From Peptococcaceae bacterium BRH_c23 (GTDB lineage: Bacteria > Bacillota_B > Desulfitobacteriia > Desulfitobacteriales > Desulfitobacteriaceae): a DNA stretch of 55,748 nt. Both the position numbers and the translations under genes were made by a program. The DNA is taken from the NCBI GenBank assembly GCA_000961805.1, contig LADV01000185.1, positions 1 through 55,748 on the forward strand, given 5' to 3'. Numbering within the stretch: the stretch's first letter is position 1; the number at the start of each line of letters is the position of its first letter. This document shows positions 38,704 through 47,984 of the stretch, in pieces. The notes under the pieces were generated by a model that was not told the origin of the DNA, ran no database searches, and worked only from the letters and a program-made list of their open reading frames with translations.

Positions 38704-39316
38704 TCACCCCCTGTTAAGGGAGGGACTACGTCGCATATTAGAATTTGAAGAAGGAATCGAAGTTGTTGCCGAAGTAGGGGATGGACAAGGTGCCATTAAT
38801 GTCGCCCGAAAGATGAAATTCGATATCTTATTAATGGATCTTAATATGCCTGTGGTGAATGGCTTAGAAGCTGGACGTGTCATTCGTCGTGAATACCCGG
38901 ATATTGGAATACTGGTTCTCACTGTTGATGATTCTGATGAGAAAATATTTCAAGTCCTTCAAATTGGTGTTGCAGGCTATCTTCTAAAAGACGTGGATTC
39001 TAAAACATTGATTCACTCAATTCGCAAGGTATATTCCGGTGAACCCATCTTATCTCCTGCTGTTACCGGTAAGTTAATGGGGCAATTGAGTCATCCAAGC
39101 CCCGTAAAAGATACTTGTGGACTCAGTGATCGAGAGATGGAAATTCTTCACTATGTGGTACAAGGCTCATCTAACCGAGAGATTGGTACCTCATTATTTA
39201 TTAGTGAAAAGACCGTAAAGAACCATTTATCCAGCATTTATCGAAAATTAGCGGTAGAAGACCGCACCCAAGCGGCTTTAAAAGCAGTTAAGCTTAAGTT
39301 TTTCTTGCTTGATTAA
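38678..39316 (+). CDS. DegU-like response regulator (NarL/FixJ family)
   Basis: 212 residues. The receiver has the acidic pair D8/D9 and phospho-acceptor D54 (LLMDLNMPVVNG), with the K switch residue in YLLKDVD. The C-terminal LuxR-type helix-turn-helix (about 147-205) shows LSDREMEILHYVVQGSSNRE and KTVKNHLSSIYRKL. TTG 38678 follows AGGAGG at 11 nt, inside the end of the kinase gene. It is the clear partner of the DegS-like kinase. Targets cannot be told from the window. Confidence 0.92.
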   Translation: MIQIVIADDHPLLREGLRRILEFEEGIEVVAEVGDGQGAINVARKMKFDILLMDLNMPVVNGLEAGRVIRREYPDIGILVLTVDDSDEKIFQVLQIGVAGYLLKDVDSKTLIHSIRKVYSGEPILSPAVTGKLMGQLSHPSPVKDTCGLSDREMEILHYVVQGSSNREIGTSLFISEKTVKNHLSSIYRKLAVEDRTQAALKAVKLKFFLLD

Positions 39317-39525
39317 AAATCCCGGAGATTAATTATATTGCGAATCTTCAGACAAACAGGTAAACTATTATTAGAAAATCGTTTAATCTTAAATCACAAA
39401 CAATATAGAGTGAACTGCTATGCATAGAATTAATATTTAATTTGTAAAGCGTCTATGAAGCATTTTCTATTATAATTTAGATTAGAAAAGCTTTGCGAGG
39501 CGCTATTTTTTGGAGGATTGATTTG

Positions 39526-41259
39526 ATGAAAATTAGTTTTTTCGGAGCTGCGCAAGTTGTCACGGGTTCATCCTTTCTTGTCGAATCAGGCGAATCACGT
39601 ATCCTAATTGATTGTGGAATGTTTCAAGGCTCTAAGGCACTTAAAGAGTTAAATTACAATGAATTCCCCTATAATCCCGCGAGCATTGATGCAGTTATTT
39701 TAACGCATGCCCATACTGATCATGCTGGTATGCTTCCCAAACTTATTAAAGCCGGATTCAAGGGTTCAATTTGGGCAACCCCTGAAACCATAAAATTATG
39801 TTCTATCATGCTTCCAGATAGTGGTCATATTCAAGAGATGGAAGTTGAACGCAAGAATCGTAAGCGTTTAAGAGCAGGAATTCAACCCTTAAATCCAATC
39901 TATACCGTCCAAGATGCCATTGATACTATAGCGTATTTTAAGGCAACCTCTTATCAACAACTCGTTGACTTAGTTCCAACCTTGTCGTTCAAATTTTCTG
40001 ATGCTGGTCATATTTTGGGTGCGGCACATGTTTCACTCTATGTTAAAGAACAAGACTTTACTAAAACTATTGTTTTTTCTGGTGACATTGGAAATAGTAA
40101 CCAACCTTATGTTGAAGATCCCAGCATTATAAACGAAGCAGATATTGTCATAATGGAAACGACTTATGGGAATCGACTCCACTCCGAAAAGTCCGAAAAT
40201 AATCAAACGATTGACCGTATGGAGCAACTTGCTGAAACAATTCGTTCAACCCATGAAGCTGGAGGGAATTTGATTATTCCTGCTTTTGCAATTGAACGTA
40301 CCCAAGATTTACTATTTTATCTCCGAAAATTGCAAAACGAGCAGCGCATACCTACTTTGCCAGTTTATATTGACAGTCCTTTAGCCATCGCAGCAACAAA
40401 AATATTCCAAGAAAACACAGCCCATTTTGATCAAGAAACACAAGACCTGATTAAGCAGGGCAGTAATCCCTTGAAAATGCCAAACGTTCATTTCAGTCAG
40501 ACCGCTGCAGATTCTATGGCTCTAAATAAGATTGAAAAAGGAGCCATTATTATTGCGGCTAGCGGCATGGCTGATGCAGGGCGGATTAAACATCATCTCA
40601 AACACAATCTTTGGCGTGAGAACGCTACCGTATTATTTGTAGGGTATCAGGCCCAAGGAACCCTCGGTCGTCTGCTATCAGATGGCGCAGAGGTCGTAAC
40701 CATACATGGAGAAAAGGTAGCGGTCAAAGCACGTATCAATCATATGGATGGCCTTTCAGCCCATGCGGACCAAGGAGAATTACTTAATTGGCTTTCTAAT
40801 TCACAAAAAAAAGCTGAGCAAATTATTCTAGTTCACGGAGAGTTAGAATCTCAAACGATCTTTGCTGAGAAAATACAACAATTGTTCGAGAAGAAACCCA
40901 TTATTCCCCAACTGGGAGAAATGATTGAGTTCTTGTCCGATCAAATCATTCTTCATCCTACTCCAAAAGCTTGGTTAAGAACAGAGCCTCAAGGTATAAC
41001 CGAGGATAAGGGACGTTTGGCATCTGAACAAGAATTTGCTAAATCAACCCAACCTTCTGTTCAGCAAAGTTACCATCGAGACAGAAAGCCGAAAACAGGC
41101 CTATCTCGTACACATGTTAACAGAGCTTATGTACGGCTTAGGAACCATCTTAAACAGCTTATCGATGATGGGCAACGAACCCGTGATTATGAGAAGGTTG
41201 TCAACCTCCTTGATAGCATGACCCGCTGGCTGGAAGAACAACGTAAAACACGACACTAA
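39526..41259 (+). CDS. Beta-CASP metallo-beta-lactamase-fold RNase-like protein
   Basis: About 577 residues. The metal motif HAHTDHAG (61-68) of the metallo-beta-lactamase fold is followed by the beta-CASP insert and the [21 protein letters not shown] and LVHGELES motifs typical of CPSF73/Ysh1-like members. Such enzymes are usually RNA endo- or exonucleases. The last 75 residues form a basic, helical tail ([20 protein letters not shown]). ATG 39526 follows GGAGG at 9 nt; the frame is open to 39493. It ends 13 nt before the convergent HD gene. The substrate is unknown. Confidence 0.9.
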   Translation: MKISFFGAAQVVTGSSFLVESGESRILIDCGMFQGSKALKELNYNEFPYNPASIDAVILTHAHTDHAGMLPKLIKAGFKGSIWATPETIKLCSIMLPDSGHIQEMEVERKNRKRLRAGIQPLNPIYTVQDAIDTIAYFKATSYQQLVDLVPTLSFKFSDAGHILGAAHVSLYVKEQDFTKTIVFSGDIGNSNQPYVEDPSIINEADIVIMETTYGNRLHSEKSENNQTIDRMEQLAETIRSTHEAGGNLIIPAFAIERTQDLLFYLRKLQNEQRIPTLPVYIDSPLAIAATKIFQENTAHFDQETQDLIKQGSNPLKMPNVHFSQTAADSMALNKIEKGAIIIAASGMADAGRIKHHLKHNLWRENATVLFVGYQAQGTLGRLLSDGAEVVTIHGEKVAVKARINHMDGLSAHADQGELLNWLSNSQKKAEQIILVHGELESQTIFAEKIQQLFEKKPIIPQLGEMIEFLSDQIILHPTPKAWLRTEPQGITEDKGRLASEQEFAKSTQPSVQQSYHRDRKPKTGLSRTHVNRAYVRLRNHLKQLIDDGQRTRDYEKVVNLLDSMTRWLEEQRKTRH

Positions 41260-41272
41260 AGAATTAAGGGTG

Positions 41273-41863
41273 TTAAAGCCAGGCATATTCCGATGTTTGG
41301 CGTTTTATACCGGCTAAGAAGCGGAGGGTTTCCTCACGGCGCTTTACGGCTAAACGTTTGCCAGCTTTTGTGGAGACTTTGTTAGGAAGAGCATCTGCGA
41401 AGAGGCGAGCTCTTTCGATGGCATCTTCAGGAGTTTGGATTAATTCATCTTGCCCGACTAAACTAAATAACCGCATTAAACCAATGTTGCCTAAATTATC
41501 TAAAATATCAGATTCGCGTAAGTAGACTGCTTCGTCACTCCGACCAGGTTCCGAATAGTACATGTGGTTTTCTATGGCGTCTAAAACTATTGGTAATTTG
41601 ATCGGAGTGAACATCATTTGTTGCAAGATATTTGCAGCAACCCCTTTGGAACGTAAAGCGTGGTCAATACTCTTGAGGGCATAAACCGGGTATTTTCCCG
41701 TGTCATGTAGCATAGCAGCCGTATAAAGAACTTCATCATCAAGTGCTAAATGACTTGAAAGTTCTTTGGACAGATGATATACTCTGAAACAATGTTTAAC
41801 TCCCCAAGCTGAGTGAGCTCCCGATTTATCGACGATCTGAATAAGTTGTTGTTGAAAGTCCAT
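41273..41863 (-). CDS. HD domain phosphohydrolase
   Basis: About 196 residues. It shows the H...HD...D pattern in HCFRVYHLSKELS and AAMLHDTGKYP, with a later DILDNLG block. HD proteins hydrolyse phosphate esters, often nucleotides, with a metal pair. ATG 41863 has AAAGGAGG at 7 nt; the ATG at 41884 lies upstream of that site. It stands alone on the minus strand between two plus-strand groups. The C-terminus is basic. Confidence 0.85.
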   Translation of the reverse strand: MDFQQQLIQIVDKSGAHSAWGVKHCFRVYHLSKELSSHLALDDEVLYTAAMLHDTGKYPVYALKSIDHALRSKGVAANILQQMMFTPIKLPIVLDAIENHMYYSEPGRSDEAVYLRESDILDNLGNIGLMRLFSLVGQDELIQTPEDAIERARLFADALPNKVSTKAGKRLAVKRREETLRFLAGIKRQTSEYAWL

Positions 41864-42085
41864 GTATTTTCCTCCTTTATCCATATGCCAACTATATACG
41901 CCAAAGGGCTATCATTATCCTTCCATAAAATGGCATTTATTTTAAGAGGTATTCATTGTTTTTTGTCAAAATAAAGAAGTGAACAGTCAATTTTTCCGCG
42001 ATTCAATCTTATAATCAGACATATTGCACAATAAGAGAATTATCTTCTTATCATATTTTTGAACGGTACATGGGGAGTGACGTAA

Positions 42086-42850
42086 ATGAATAAGGTTAGT
42101 GTTTATGGGAGCTTTACACAAGCTCTTTTCTTTTCAGGTAACGTTTCAATTCCGAAATATCTCTTAACTCATTATAAAGAAATTGGCTTGAATGATCTTG
42201 AGATGATGATTTTAATTCAGATTCTCTGCGAGGCAGAATCAAATCCCTATCCATCAATCGCTACTTTAAAGGGTCGAATGACTGCGTCTTCCTCCAATAT
42301 TGAGGAGAGTCTGGGTCAGTTGGTGGAACGAAAATTGCTAACGATTGAAAGGTACTGGAATCCGAGCGAATCAAAGTGGAGTAACAGTTATAGTTTGGTA
42401 GGTCTGATAGAGGAACTTGCTGAGCTATGGGCGATAGAACGTTCTCAACAGTTGGAGGAAGAACGTACACTTAAACAAACTCTTACTCCCCCCCAGTTAA
42501 TATCCCCACCAAGTAACTTGCCTATGGAAAATTTAGTACGTACATTTGAACAGGAGCTAGGTCGTCCGCTAACTCAAATAGAATGTCAAAACCTTGACCG
42601 TTGGTTATCGTCCCATTTTTCAGAAGAGTTGATTATTGAAGCCTTAAGAAGAGGCGTGAGCGCTGGTATTCGAAACTTTCGCTATTTAGACTCTATACTT
42701 CGCGAATGGGAAAAAAAGGGTTTAAAGACGCGGGCTGAGATAGAAACCGAAGATGCGTATTTTCAGTCTCGTCAGGATAAAAAGAATACCAAGCCTAAGA
42801 GTCAGACCCGTAAAACAACTCCTAATAAATATGAGAACTTTTATCTTTAA
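42086..42850 (+). CDS. dnaD: DnaD domain replication protein
   Basis: 254 residues. The N-terminal winged-helix-like part (about 15-115) contains NDLEMMILIQILCEAESNPY. The C-terminal DnaD/DnaB_2 domain (about 150-225) has TFEQELGRPLTQIECQNLDR and AGIRNFRYLDSILREW, followed by a basic tail. Such proteins help load the replicative helicase at origins or repair forks in low-GC Firmicutes. A DnaI-type loader gene follows 43 nt after the stop, which supports the role. Prophage paralogues also exist, but the context here looks chromosomal. Confidence 0.85.
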   Translation: MNKVSVYGSFTQALFFSGNVSIPKYLLTHYKEIGLNDLEMMILIQILCEAESNPYPSIATLKGRMTASSSNIEESLGQLVERKLLTIERYWNPSESKWSNSYSLVGLIEELAELWAIERSQQLEEERTLKQTLTPPQLISPPSNLPMENLVRTFEQELGRPLTQIECQNLDRWLSSHFSEELIIEALRRGVSAGIRNFRYLDSILREWEKKGLKTRAEIETEDAYFQSRQDKKNTKPKSQTRKTTPNKYENFYL

Positions 42851-42893
42851 AACAATGTAAGGTTTTTTGTGAATATTAAGGAGGATATCTAAT

Positions 42894-43709
42894 ATGAGAA
42901 GTGTTAAAGATATCTTAAATAGTACGGGCATCACTAATAAAGCACTCAAGGCCGATTTAGAAAGGGATGTTCCGGCTCCTATTCCTTCTAAAACCTTCGA
43001 GTGTTCTATTTGCCAAGATCGAGGTATCTTTCTTGAAGGGGATTTAGCTTATCCATGTGATTGTATGAAGACGAAGAAACGGGAGAATCAGTTCCGCCAT
43101 GCGAGGATCTCGAGGGAATTAATGAAATGTCGTTTTGAAAAATTCAGATTCGATTATTATACACAGGAAATTGAAGATCAAACACATCGAGAAGGTGCTA
43201 CCAGGGCGTTCAATGCTTCTCAACGGTTTGTTGAAGATTGTCTTCAGAATCCCCACGGTCTAGGAATTATGTTTACTGGTCCAGTTGGATCTGGAAAAAC
43301 ATTTCTTGCCGCAGCCATAGCCAATAAGCTCATAGAATCTAAGTTACAAGTCCTTTTTTTGATTGTTCCTGATCTGCTGGATGAGCTAAGAGCAACCTAC
43401 AAGTCTGAGATTAATGAGCTGGATTTACTAGATACTGCCCGCACAATTCCCATCCTTATCCTTGATGACTTAGGTGCTCATAATTATACGGATTGGACCC
43501 GGAATAGACTTTATTCAATCATTAATTATCGGATGAATGAACAACTTCCCACAGTGATTACTTCAAATCTTTCACTCGATGAAATGGAGGAGTATATAGG
43601 GGTTCGAACAACATCACGAATTATTCAATGTTCAAGAATTTTCCGCTTAACTGTCCACAATGATATTCGTCTTCAGATTTATCAGGAACGAGAAAGAAAA
43701 AATAAGTAA
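42894..43709 (+). CDS. dnaI: DnaI/DnaC-type helicase loader ATPase
   Basis: 271 residues. The N-terminal region has a zinc-site pattern with C37, C40, C55 and C57 (CSICQDRGIF and PCDC). The AAA+ domain has Walker A GPVGSGKT (129-136), Walker B LILDDLGA and the sensor TVITSNLSLDEM. It loads the DnaB-type helicase together with DnaD. It follows dnaD in the same direction and is closed by a strong terminator. The alternative, an IstB transposase helper, is unlikely because no transposase is near and the zinc domain is DnaI-like. Confidence 0.88.
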   Translation: MRSVKDILNSTGITNKALKADLERDVPAPIPSKTFECSICQDRGIFLEGDLAYPCDCMKTKKRENQFRHARISRELMKCRFEKFRFDYYTQEIEDQTHREGATRAFNASQRFVEDCLQNPHGLGIMFTGPVGSGKTFLAAAIANKLIESKLQVLFLIVPDLLDELRATYKSEINELDLLDTARTIPILILDDLGAHNYTDWTRNRLYSIINYRMNEQLPTVITSNLSLDEMEEYIGVRTTSRIIQCSRIFRLTVHNDIRLQIYQERERKNK

Positions 43710-43721
43710 AAATATTTTCCC

Positions 43722-43763
43722 AAACCTATGCATGTCTACTGAGAGACATGCATAGGTTTTTTT
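43722..43763 (+). terminator. Terminator after dnaI
   Basis: AAACCTATGCATGTCT (43722-43737) pairs with AGACATGCATAGGTTT (43744-43759), followed by more T. A textbook intrinsic terminator. Confidence 0.9.
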
Positions 43764-43800
43764 AAAGATTAAAATTAATAGATATAGGAGGTGTTCAAGT

Positions 43801-44379
43801 TTGTCAAAAATCATTACGATTAACCGCAAATACATCGTCATGGTCGCTAGCGTTCTTGTAATCTGTCTCATAGGATTTGCAGGATTTTCATTCTGGCAAA
43901 ATTCAGAGGCAAGTGCATCAAAGAACAGTGGGATTCCGGAGATCAAAATGCTTGGAGTGACCGTAGAACCAGCTTCAGTCGTTAAGGATCTCACGTATGG
44001 CAGTGTAACTTTAAAAGGGGCACAAGTGATTACCACCAAATCATTTGATCTTATCGCTACAGTTCAAAACACATCAGCTAAAAAAATGACGAACATTCCA
44101 GTGGAATTGCAGGTAACTTTGGTTGGGGATAACACTAAGAAAGTAACCTCACCTGGAAACTTACCATCGTTAGAACCAGGTGCCATGGCCCGCGTCGCTT
44201 TTCGTCAGATTAATGTCTTAGGCGATGCATTAGGAAAGAGTTCAACAAACGGGCAGCATTTAGTAACTTTGAGAATAAATCCCAACCCTGAGGGGGGAGT
44301 AGAACAAGCTACAGAAGCAAGTTTTCGCTTCAATGTAGATACGACAGTCAAAGTGCCTACCACTGTGCAAAAGCAGTAA
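43801..44379 (+). CDS. Unrecognised membrane-anchored extracytoplasmic protein
   Basis: 192 residues from TTG 43801, behind AGGAGGTG. An N-terminal hydrophobic helix (YIVMVASVLVICLIGFAGF) anchors an outward domain that looks like a single immunoglobulin-type beta sandwich of the FxLYD/CARDB kind (SFDLIATVQNTSAKKMTNIP and PSLEPGAMARVAF). No enzymatic motif is seen. It stands between terminators, so it is probably transcribed alone. The function is unknown. Confidence 0.75.
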   Translation: MSKIITINRKYIVMVASVLVICLIGFAGFSFWQNSEASASKNSGIPEIKMLGVTVEPASVVKDLTYGSVTLKGAQVITTKSFDLIATVQNTSAKKMTNIPVELQVTLVGDNTKKVTSPGNLPSLEPGAMARVAFRQINVLGDALGKSSTNGQHLVTLRINPNPEGGVEQATEASFRFNVDTTVKVPTTVQKQ

Positions 44380-44414
44380 ACTCCAGATAAAGCTGAACAT
44401 TGAGACATCCCCTA

Positions 44415-44446
44415 AAATAAGTGCTAATGACTAGCACTTATTTTTA
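44415..44446 (+). terminator. Terminator after the FxLYD-like gene
   Basis: AAATAAGTGCTA (44415-44426) pairs with TAGCACTTATTT, followed by T-rich sequence. Confidence 0.85.
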
Positions 44447-44478
44447 TTTCATATATTGAGCACACCAATTAGACGTGC

Positions 44479-44504
44479 ACAGAACTTTTCGCTTCCATAT
44501 ATTA
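44479..44504 (+). promoter_or_regulatory. Candidate SigK/SigE-type sporulation promoter
   Basis: AC at 44479-44480, a 15-nt spacer and CATATATTA (44496-44504) fit the AC-N15/16-CATAnnnTA form of mother-cell SigK promoters. It lies 19 nt before the next gene. The AT-rich context makes chance matches possible. Confidence 0.35.
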
Positions 44505-44523
44505 TATCGAAGGGGGCATTCGA

Positions 44524-45240
44524 ATGTTTGTTAATTCGTCAATAAGCCTGAGCGAAGCGCCGCTCAACCTAGGAATTAGTATATTTGCTCCCATCAGTTC
44601 TGCGACGGGGAGTGGAACACTGTTTTATATCCAACCTCTATTAGCGGGGAGTGTTTGTGAAGCCTCTTTGGTTATGATCATTGCAGAACTTTTACTATAT
44701 ATTACAAAACAAATTTTCCGTGTTGACAGGATACCTGTTCTTGATGTCAAGAATGGTCAAATAGTGCAAATGCCTTTAACAGAACTCCAAGAGTTTTTAA
44801 AATGGATGACAAAGGGAACGAACTACATTACAAACTCTAACTCACAATCTAACACATCTACGGATGTCAGGAACCTATCAACGAATGGAGAGTTGATGAC
44901 TGGACAACGAGGCCTTATAACTCCAGAAAGTCTTGAAGCACCTCTAGTTATTGCCATATCCATTACAGGAAACTATGCAGATCTTCTGTATTCACCTGCA
45001 GTTAGCTTGATCGTGCCGGTCCTTAAGTTCCCTGGCTTACGAGGATCACTTCCTCTGCTGATCTTGGGGCTAATTGCTACGATCTTTATTCGTTCAGTTG
45101 TCACACCGGATTTAACGGGAGCTGAGACACTTACTAAATCAAAAGCAGTAAATAACGATTCGAATCGTTTCCTGAACCTAACCCCCAACGATCTTTTAGA
45201 AATGCTGTCCAGGTTCGGAAAACACTTTGGCTCAAAGTGA
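44524..45240 (+). CDS. Unrecognised protein with two hydrophobic segments
   Basis: 238 residues. I recognise no family. A hydrophobic stretch around 45-65 (EASLVMIIAELLLYITKQIF) and another around 172-192 (SLPLLILGLIATIFIRSVVT) could be membrane or packing helices; the middle (100-135) is Ser/Thr/Asn-rich and probably disordered. The ATG follows GAAGGGGG. A possible mother-cell sporulation promoter lies just upstream, which would suit a spore envelope protein, but this is inference. Confidence 0.7.
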   Translation: MFVNSSISLSEAPLNLGISIFAPISSATGSGTLFYIQPLLAGSVCEASLVMIIAELLLYITKQIFRVDRIPVLDVKNGQIVQMPLTELQEFLKWMTKGTNYITNSNSQSNTSTDVRNLSTNGELMTGQRGLITPESLEAPLVIAISITGNYADLLYSPAVSLIVPVLKFPGLRGSLPLLILGLIATIFIRSVVTPDLTGAETLTKSKAVNNDSNRFLNLTPNDLLEMLSRFGKHFGSK

Positions 45241-45376
45241 GCATATTTGCATTTCTTTCACTAACTATTTATAGTACAATGTGTTTTGTGGGCAAACTAG
45301 ATTTGAATTTAATTTTTTTATAAAACATTAAGTTTAATCGCGAAACATTAATTGTAGAAGTGAAGGACGTGTAAGA

Positions 45377-46030
45377 GTGTTAGTTAGAGTAAGAAAATTT
45401 GATCGTGAACGGTTAGCTGGAGCTACAATACTAATTAGTCTGATTATTATCCTACTATCCATGATTGGAATAGTGTTAGCAGATGTTAAAGTTTCCAACA
45501 TAGAATTAGTTGACCGCGGTCTGTATACAATTATTACGAATAATGGACCGATTAATGTTGGTCAAGAAGATATTTTGAGAATCGAAAAAACCTATACGAA
45601 AGCTGCTGTCACAGGTACAGCTGTAGAGCTTGATAAAATTTATACGACAAAAGGGTTTATCTATATTTCTTCTTTAGATCCCTTTTACAAGACTGGAAAT
45701 CAGCTGATCAACTCGGTAGATTCAGAGAGTAAGCCTGTTTGGATTCCTTCGAATAATACAGGATCTGAGGTAACCCTTGATCAACGTCAACGCGCTAATC
45801 TAAGCTTAGTCAAACCATTTAATTATGCAATAGGCACCTCTTCGAAGCTGGTGATTGTAATCTTTTCAGTTTTATCAATGCAGTATCTCGCGCTTTCTAT
45901 TGGAGGGTTGGCTTTAATAGTTCTTATTTTTCCCTTGCGTTTAAGCACTGAAATACCTGATCAATCACTAATGCGCCAAGAGAGAGAGTATTGTTCAAAT
46001 GAGGATCAGATAGACGCAGTTGCCAAATAA
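45377..46030 (+). CDS. Unrecognised two-helix membrane protein
   Basis: 217 residues from GTG 45377, with AAGGA at 9 nt. A first helix (ATILISLIIILLSMIGIVLA, about 16-35) and a second near the end (LVIVIFSVLSMQYLALSIGG) flank a domain of about 120 residues predicted to face outward. No catalytic motif or known family was recognised. It follows the 44524 gene on the same strand, with a 136-nt gap. It could form a small envelope locus with its two upstream neighbours, but they do not share a clear operon. Confidence 0.7.
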   Translation: MLVRVRKFDRERLAGATILISLIIILLSMIGIVLADVKVSNIELVDRGLYTIITNNGPINVGQEDILRIEKTYTKAAVTGTAVELDKIYTTKGFIYISSLDPFYKTGNQLINSVDSESKPVWIPSNNTGSEVTLDQRQRANLSLVKPFNYAIGTSSKLVIVIFSVLSMQYLALSIGGLALIVLIFPLRLSTEIPDQSLMRQEREYCSNEDQIDAVAK

Positions 46031-46171
46031 TCTGAACTCAGTTTTCCTTTAATCTGCAGGGATACTACCTGTCATGGTCGAAAGTTAAGGAGAAACTCGT
46101 AATCTGAAATAGGCGGTTTGGTAAAAAGACATAAAGCAATTGATTTACTATGACAGAAAAGGAGTCTTGTC

Positions 46172-46597
46172 ATGAAAGTATCAGTAAAATATATTAAAGG
46201 AATGTTTTTTCAGGGAGAAGGAAGTAGTAAGATGATGACTAATATGGATGCTAGTGTTAATGCAGGAGGAACTGGGCATGGAACTAGCCCAATGGAACTA
46301 CTTCTAATGTCAATTGCCGGATGCAGTGGTATGGATATTGTTACGATTCTTGAAAAGATGCAGGTTAAAATACAGCGTTTTGAAACTACCGTAGAAGGTG
46401 AACGTGCCAACGATCATCCGAGGGTTTTCAAGGATATTGAACTAGTTTATAAGTTTTGGGGTGAAGCTCTTCCTGAAGTCAAACTGAGGCGTGCAGTACA
46501 ACTCTCGATGGGCAAATATTGTAGTGTTGCAAACATGATTGATAAAGCTGCCAATTTAACCTACAGGATTGAAATTAACCCTCTTAAGGGGTCATAA
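46172..46597 (+). CDS. OsmC family protein
   Basis: 141 residues. The OsmC/Ohr fold is indicated by GTGHGTSPMELLLMSIAGCS, where the cysteine is the first redox residue, and by SMGKYCSVANMI with the second cysteine. Such small cytosolic dimers reduce organic hydroperoxides by a thiol pair. Both cysteines are present, so it may be active. The start follows AAAGGAG. It is closed by a terminator and has no clear operon partner. Confidence 0.88.
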   Translation: MKVSVKYIKGMFFQGEGSSKMMTNMDASVNAGGTGHGTSPMELLLMSIAGCSGMDIVTILEKMQVKIQRFETTVEGERANDHPRVFKDIELVYKFWGEALPEVKLRRAVQLSMGKYCSVANMIDKAANLTYRIEINPLKGS

Positions 46598-46614
46598 TAA
46601 AGCGATTTTACGTG

Positions 46615-46660
46615 AGAATAGAGCCGTTCTAGCTATAAAAAGGACGGTTCTATTCTTTTT
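46615..46660 (+). terminator. Terminator after the OsmC gene
   Basis: GAATAGAGCCGTTCT pairs with AGGACGGTTCTATTC, with small mismatches, and a T-run follows. Confidence 0.8.
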
Positions 46661-46769
46661 CAAACACCAAAAGTAGTCATACAGGTCAACATAATTGAAC
46701 TATACAAGCAAATGGGATTAATTGGAGGGCGATTATTGATTATTTTTTCCAGATACTTAATAGGTATCC

Positions 46770-46798
46770 TTGATAGAACATACATGATTTGTTATACT
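46770..46798 (+). promoter_or_regulatory. Extended -10 SigA promoter of the NAGPA-type gene
   Basis: TTGATA (46770-46775), a 17-nt spacer ending in TGT, and TATACT (46793-46798). The TG one base before the -10 makes it an extended form. Transcription would begin near 46805. Confidence 0.7.
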
Positions 46799-46845
46799 GA
46801 GAACGGTGTTATTAAATAACCTTAAACTTTGTAGTAATTCGTTGG

Positions 46846-46877
46846 CCGCACATCTCAAAATCTGCGGTTGTTTTTTA
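46846..46877 (+). terminator. Attenuator-like hairpin in the leader of the NAGPA-type gene
   Basis: CCGCA (46846-46850) pairs with TGCGG (46863-46867) and is followed by TTGTTTTTT. It lies inside the 5' leader, downstream of the promoter and about 70 nt before the gene, as in attenuation. No known riboswitch class was recognised in the about 40 nt before it. Confidence 0.55.
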
Positions 46878-46949
46878 TGAGAATGGAATCTATGCCAGTG
46901 TCATTAAAGAAAATTTTAATTTGTTACAAAAGAAGGAGATAGAACTTGC

Positions 46950-47915
46950 ATGATAAAAAAGAGTAGAATTAGGATAAAGAAGATTTTGTTATTCATAAGC
47001 TTTAATATCGTTTTCGCAGCAATCCTTATTCCATTTGTCTTGTTCTGGGGACCGTTTCAATCTCTTAAAACTGTAGCTGTGGGTGCAGTTGCTACATCAC
47101 GACATCCTCAGATAGTACAGGCATTTTTATCTCCAGATGAAATTAATCGGATTATGAATGGGAGTTTATCTCAAGACTCAAGCGGTGGACAAGCTTTCGA
47201 ACGCAAGCAAGTAATGACGGATAAGAATTCAGGAATAACTATTGAAGATATTCAAGGCCGTAGCTTTAAAGGTAAAGTAATGTTGATAAAAGACCCTAAG
47301 CGAGTAAAATTGGCCGTAACCAAAGAAATTGGAGTTACAGGAGAACGAGTTAGCGATTTTGTTAAGGACATGGGAGCTGTTGCTGGGATTAATGCCGGAG
47401 GGTTCTATGACCCTAATGGAAAAGGAAACGGAGCTTTTCCTGACGGTCTAACCATGCAAGACGGAAAGTTAGTCCACAACAATGTCGGTGACAAAGCGGT
47501 AAATATTGTCGGATTCGATGATAAAGGGAAACTTGTCCTTGGTAAAATGACCGCAAAGCAATTAGTAGAGAAAAACATTCGCGAAGCAGTAACCTTTGAA
47601 CCCAATTTAATAGTCGATGGTAAACCTGTAATTTCGGGAGACGGTGGATGGGGGATTGCTCCACGCACCGGAATCGGCCAAATGGCGGATGGAACCGTAA
47701 TTTTTGTCGTAATTGATGGACGACAACCGACCTGGAGTATAGGGGCCACCTTACGTGATCTCATGAATGTATTTGCTGATTATAATGCTGTCAATGCTAT
47801 TAATCTTGATGGTGGATCTTCTTCAGAACTCGTCTATGATGGTAAAGTAATGAATAAACTTTGGAACATTTTCGGGGAGCGGTATATTCCCACAGCCTTT
47901 GTAGTGACCCCTTAA
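46950..47915 (+). CDS. Phosphodiester glycosidase (NAGPA) family protein
   Basis: 321 residues with an N-terminal membrane helix (ILLFISFNIVFAAILIPFVL), so it acts outside the cell. The NAGPA domain shows AGINAGGFYDPNGKGNGAFP, ISGDGGWGIAPRTGIGQM and AINLDGGSSSELVYDG. Related bacterial proteins cleave N-acetylglucosamine-1-phosphodiester bonds in envelope polymers or act in exopolysaccharide metabolism. The start follows AAGGAGATAG. Expression seems subject to an attenuator in its leader. An anchored neighbour follows 69 nt downstream. Confidence 0.85.
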   Translation: MIKKSRIRIKKILLFISFNIVFAAILIPFVLFWGPFQSLKTVAVGAVATSRHPQIVQAFLSPDEINRIMNGSLSQDSSGGQAFERKQVMTDKNSGITIEDIQGRSFKGKVMLIKDPKRVKLAVTKEIGVTGERVSDFVKDMGAVAGINAGGFYDPNGKGNGAFPDGLTMQDGKLVHNNVGDKAVNIVGFDDKGKLVLGKMTAKQLVEKNIREAVTFEPNLIVDGKPVISGDGGWGIAPRTGIGQMADGTVIFVVIDGRQPTWSIGATLRDLMNVFADYNAVNAINLDGGSSSELVYDGKVMNKLWNIFGERYIPTAFVVTP

Positions 47916-47984
47916 CAACTTAGTTTTATTTAATGTTCAGCTTTTAGCTTGAACCAGTTGACTATTCTATAAAGGAGACCTCGC

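Noticed and set aside
42894..43709. IstB-type transposition helper
   Set aside because: No transposase or inverted repeats nearby; the zinc-site N-terminus and the preceding dnaD gene fit a DnaI helicase loader.
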